A stretch of 64,000 nucleotides of DNA. It comes from Planctomycetia bacterium. GTDB lineage: Bacteria > Planctomycetota > Brocadiia > Brocadiales > Brocadiaceae. Positions 63,483 to 64,000 of the stretch are shown here, piece after piece. The DNA is taken from positions 89,345 through 153,344 of the forward strand of contig JABTVC010000004.1 of NCBI GenBank assembly GCA_015075005.1, written 5' to 3'. A model generated the notes under the pieces. It was not told the DNA's origin. It did not search any database and saw only the letters and a program-made list of their open reading frames with translations. Made by a program: the position numbers and the translations under genes. Each line of letters begins with the position of its first letter. Position 1 is the first letter of the stretch.

Positions 63483-64000
63483 TTAAAGATCTCCACCAAA
63501 CGCCTTTTCCAGCACCGATTTTTTCAGTTCGTCCAGGTCGTTCAGTTTTTGCCGGTAGATGGCTTCGAGCTTTTTTGTTTCGGCAGAAATGGCGTCAAGT
63601 TTGGTGACGATGGTGCGTTGTTCGTGGAGTGGAGGATAAGGAATGACAATAGTGTTAAGCATTTTCTGATTTAATTTTGGTTGAGCCATACCACTTACAT
63701 AATCATCTAACTTAATCGAATTCAGATAAAACTCAACAAATCTCTGACTTGCCATATTTTGAAAACGTAAAACGTGGGCATGATTATTAACCCAAGTTTT
63801 TCCACTTATAGAAAATGCAATAGGGTAAGTTCGTGCTAAAAGATTTGCGCCATCTTCAGATATTAAAAGTAAATCATCGTCAAAAATATATTCATCAACG
63901 TAATCAACAATTCCAGACACTCCGAACTAAGAATAAGAACCACTACTACGTACATTCTTAGAACTTGGGACGCGTTGACGGTCAAAGGGATCGCAAAATG
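63483..64000 (-). pseudogene. hsdS: Type I restriction specificity subunit HsdS, partial, with in-frame TAG
   Basis: Only the 3' part is in the window. From the right edge the frame reads FCDPFDRQRVPSSKNVRSSG, SYS, TAG (63929-63927), then FGVSGIVDYVDEYIFDDDLL, LISEDGANLLART and KTWVNNHAHVLRF. The C-terminal conserved helix follows (PYPPLHEQRTIVTKLDAISA ... LKKSVLEKAFGGDL). These are the standard second target-recognition domain and spacer helix of HsdS. Homologues have Tyr at the TAG site. With hsdR gone, the system is probably inactive. The 5' end lies outside the window. Confidence 0.85.

Overview
The window looks like a chromosomal piece of an anammox-type planctomycete (order Brocadiales). 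This is inferred from gene content, not from a marker tree. The indicators are an octaheme hydroxylamine-oxidoreductase-like multiheme lipoprotein (57306-58673), an AhbD-type heme synthase, planctomycete-style H-X9-DG pseudopilins, a MopE-type repeat protein, moderately AT-rich DNA, and many dispersed palindromic repeats and decayed genes.

Left part (1-17.7 kb). A translation operon on the minus strand runs thrS-infC-rpmI-rplT-pheS-pheT. thrS carries one in-frame TAA, infC appears to start at AUU, and PheT lacks the usual tRNA-binding OB domain. Next come a tRNA-Val, nadA-larE, two tandem pseudopilins, an AmrS-like radical SAM enzyme with a UspA protein, and metabolic and cell-envelope genes: HAD phosphatase, nitroreductase, PEGA lipoprotein, metallophosphoesterase, family-9 glycosyltransferase and cimA.

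Middle (18-39.7 kb). ahbD is followed by a small chromosomal integron: an IntI-type integrase, a putative attI stretch with two matching palindromes, one acyltransferase cassette ending in a clear attC, and a decayed HigB-like toxin beyond it. The integrase reads in the same direction as its cassette, the 'reverse' arrangement. Then follow lysC, a broken bacterioferritin, carbohydrate genes (GH15, 6-phosphogluconolactonase), enoyl-CoA hydratase, an FadH-like flavoenzyme, a secreted two-gene operon with a Lys-Asp repeat protein, caspase-like and metallophosphoesterase remnants, a large M28 peptidase and an alpha-carbonic anhydrase.

Graveyard (39.8-47.5 kb). This stretch holds an Smr protein, a broken reverse transcriptase, a broken RAYT transposase, a group II intron with a dead maturase, an IS3 end, a frameshifted BaiN-type flavoprotein, one intact radical SAM gene and a nearly 200-bp inverted repeat.

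Right part (47.7-64 kb). This contains ftsH, a broken M48 (Ste24) peptidase, pirin and wrbA, a B12-binding radical SAM gene next to a type III polyketide synthase, a nucleoside deaminase, the HAO-like protein with one altered heme site, a frameshifted lipoprotein, phosphoglycolate phosphatase, DUF2905, a 32-aa basic protein, and a collapsed type I restriction locus (hsdS, fic, AlbA_2, hsdR tail) that runs off the right edge.

Stops and frameshifts are common and cluster in accessory regions. They could be real decay or assembly errors, so each is flagged.
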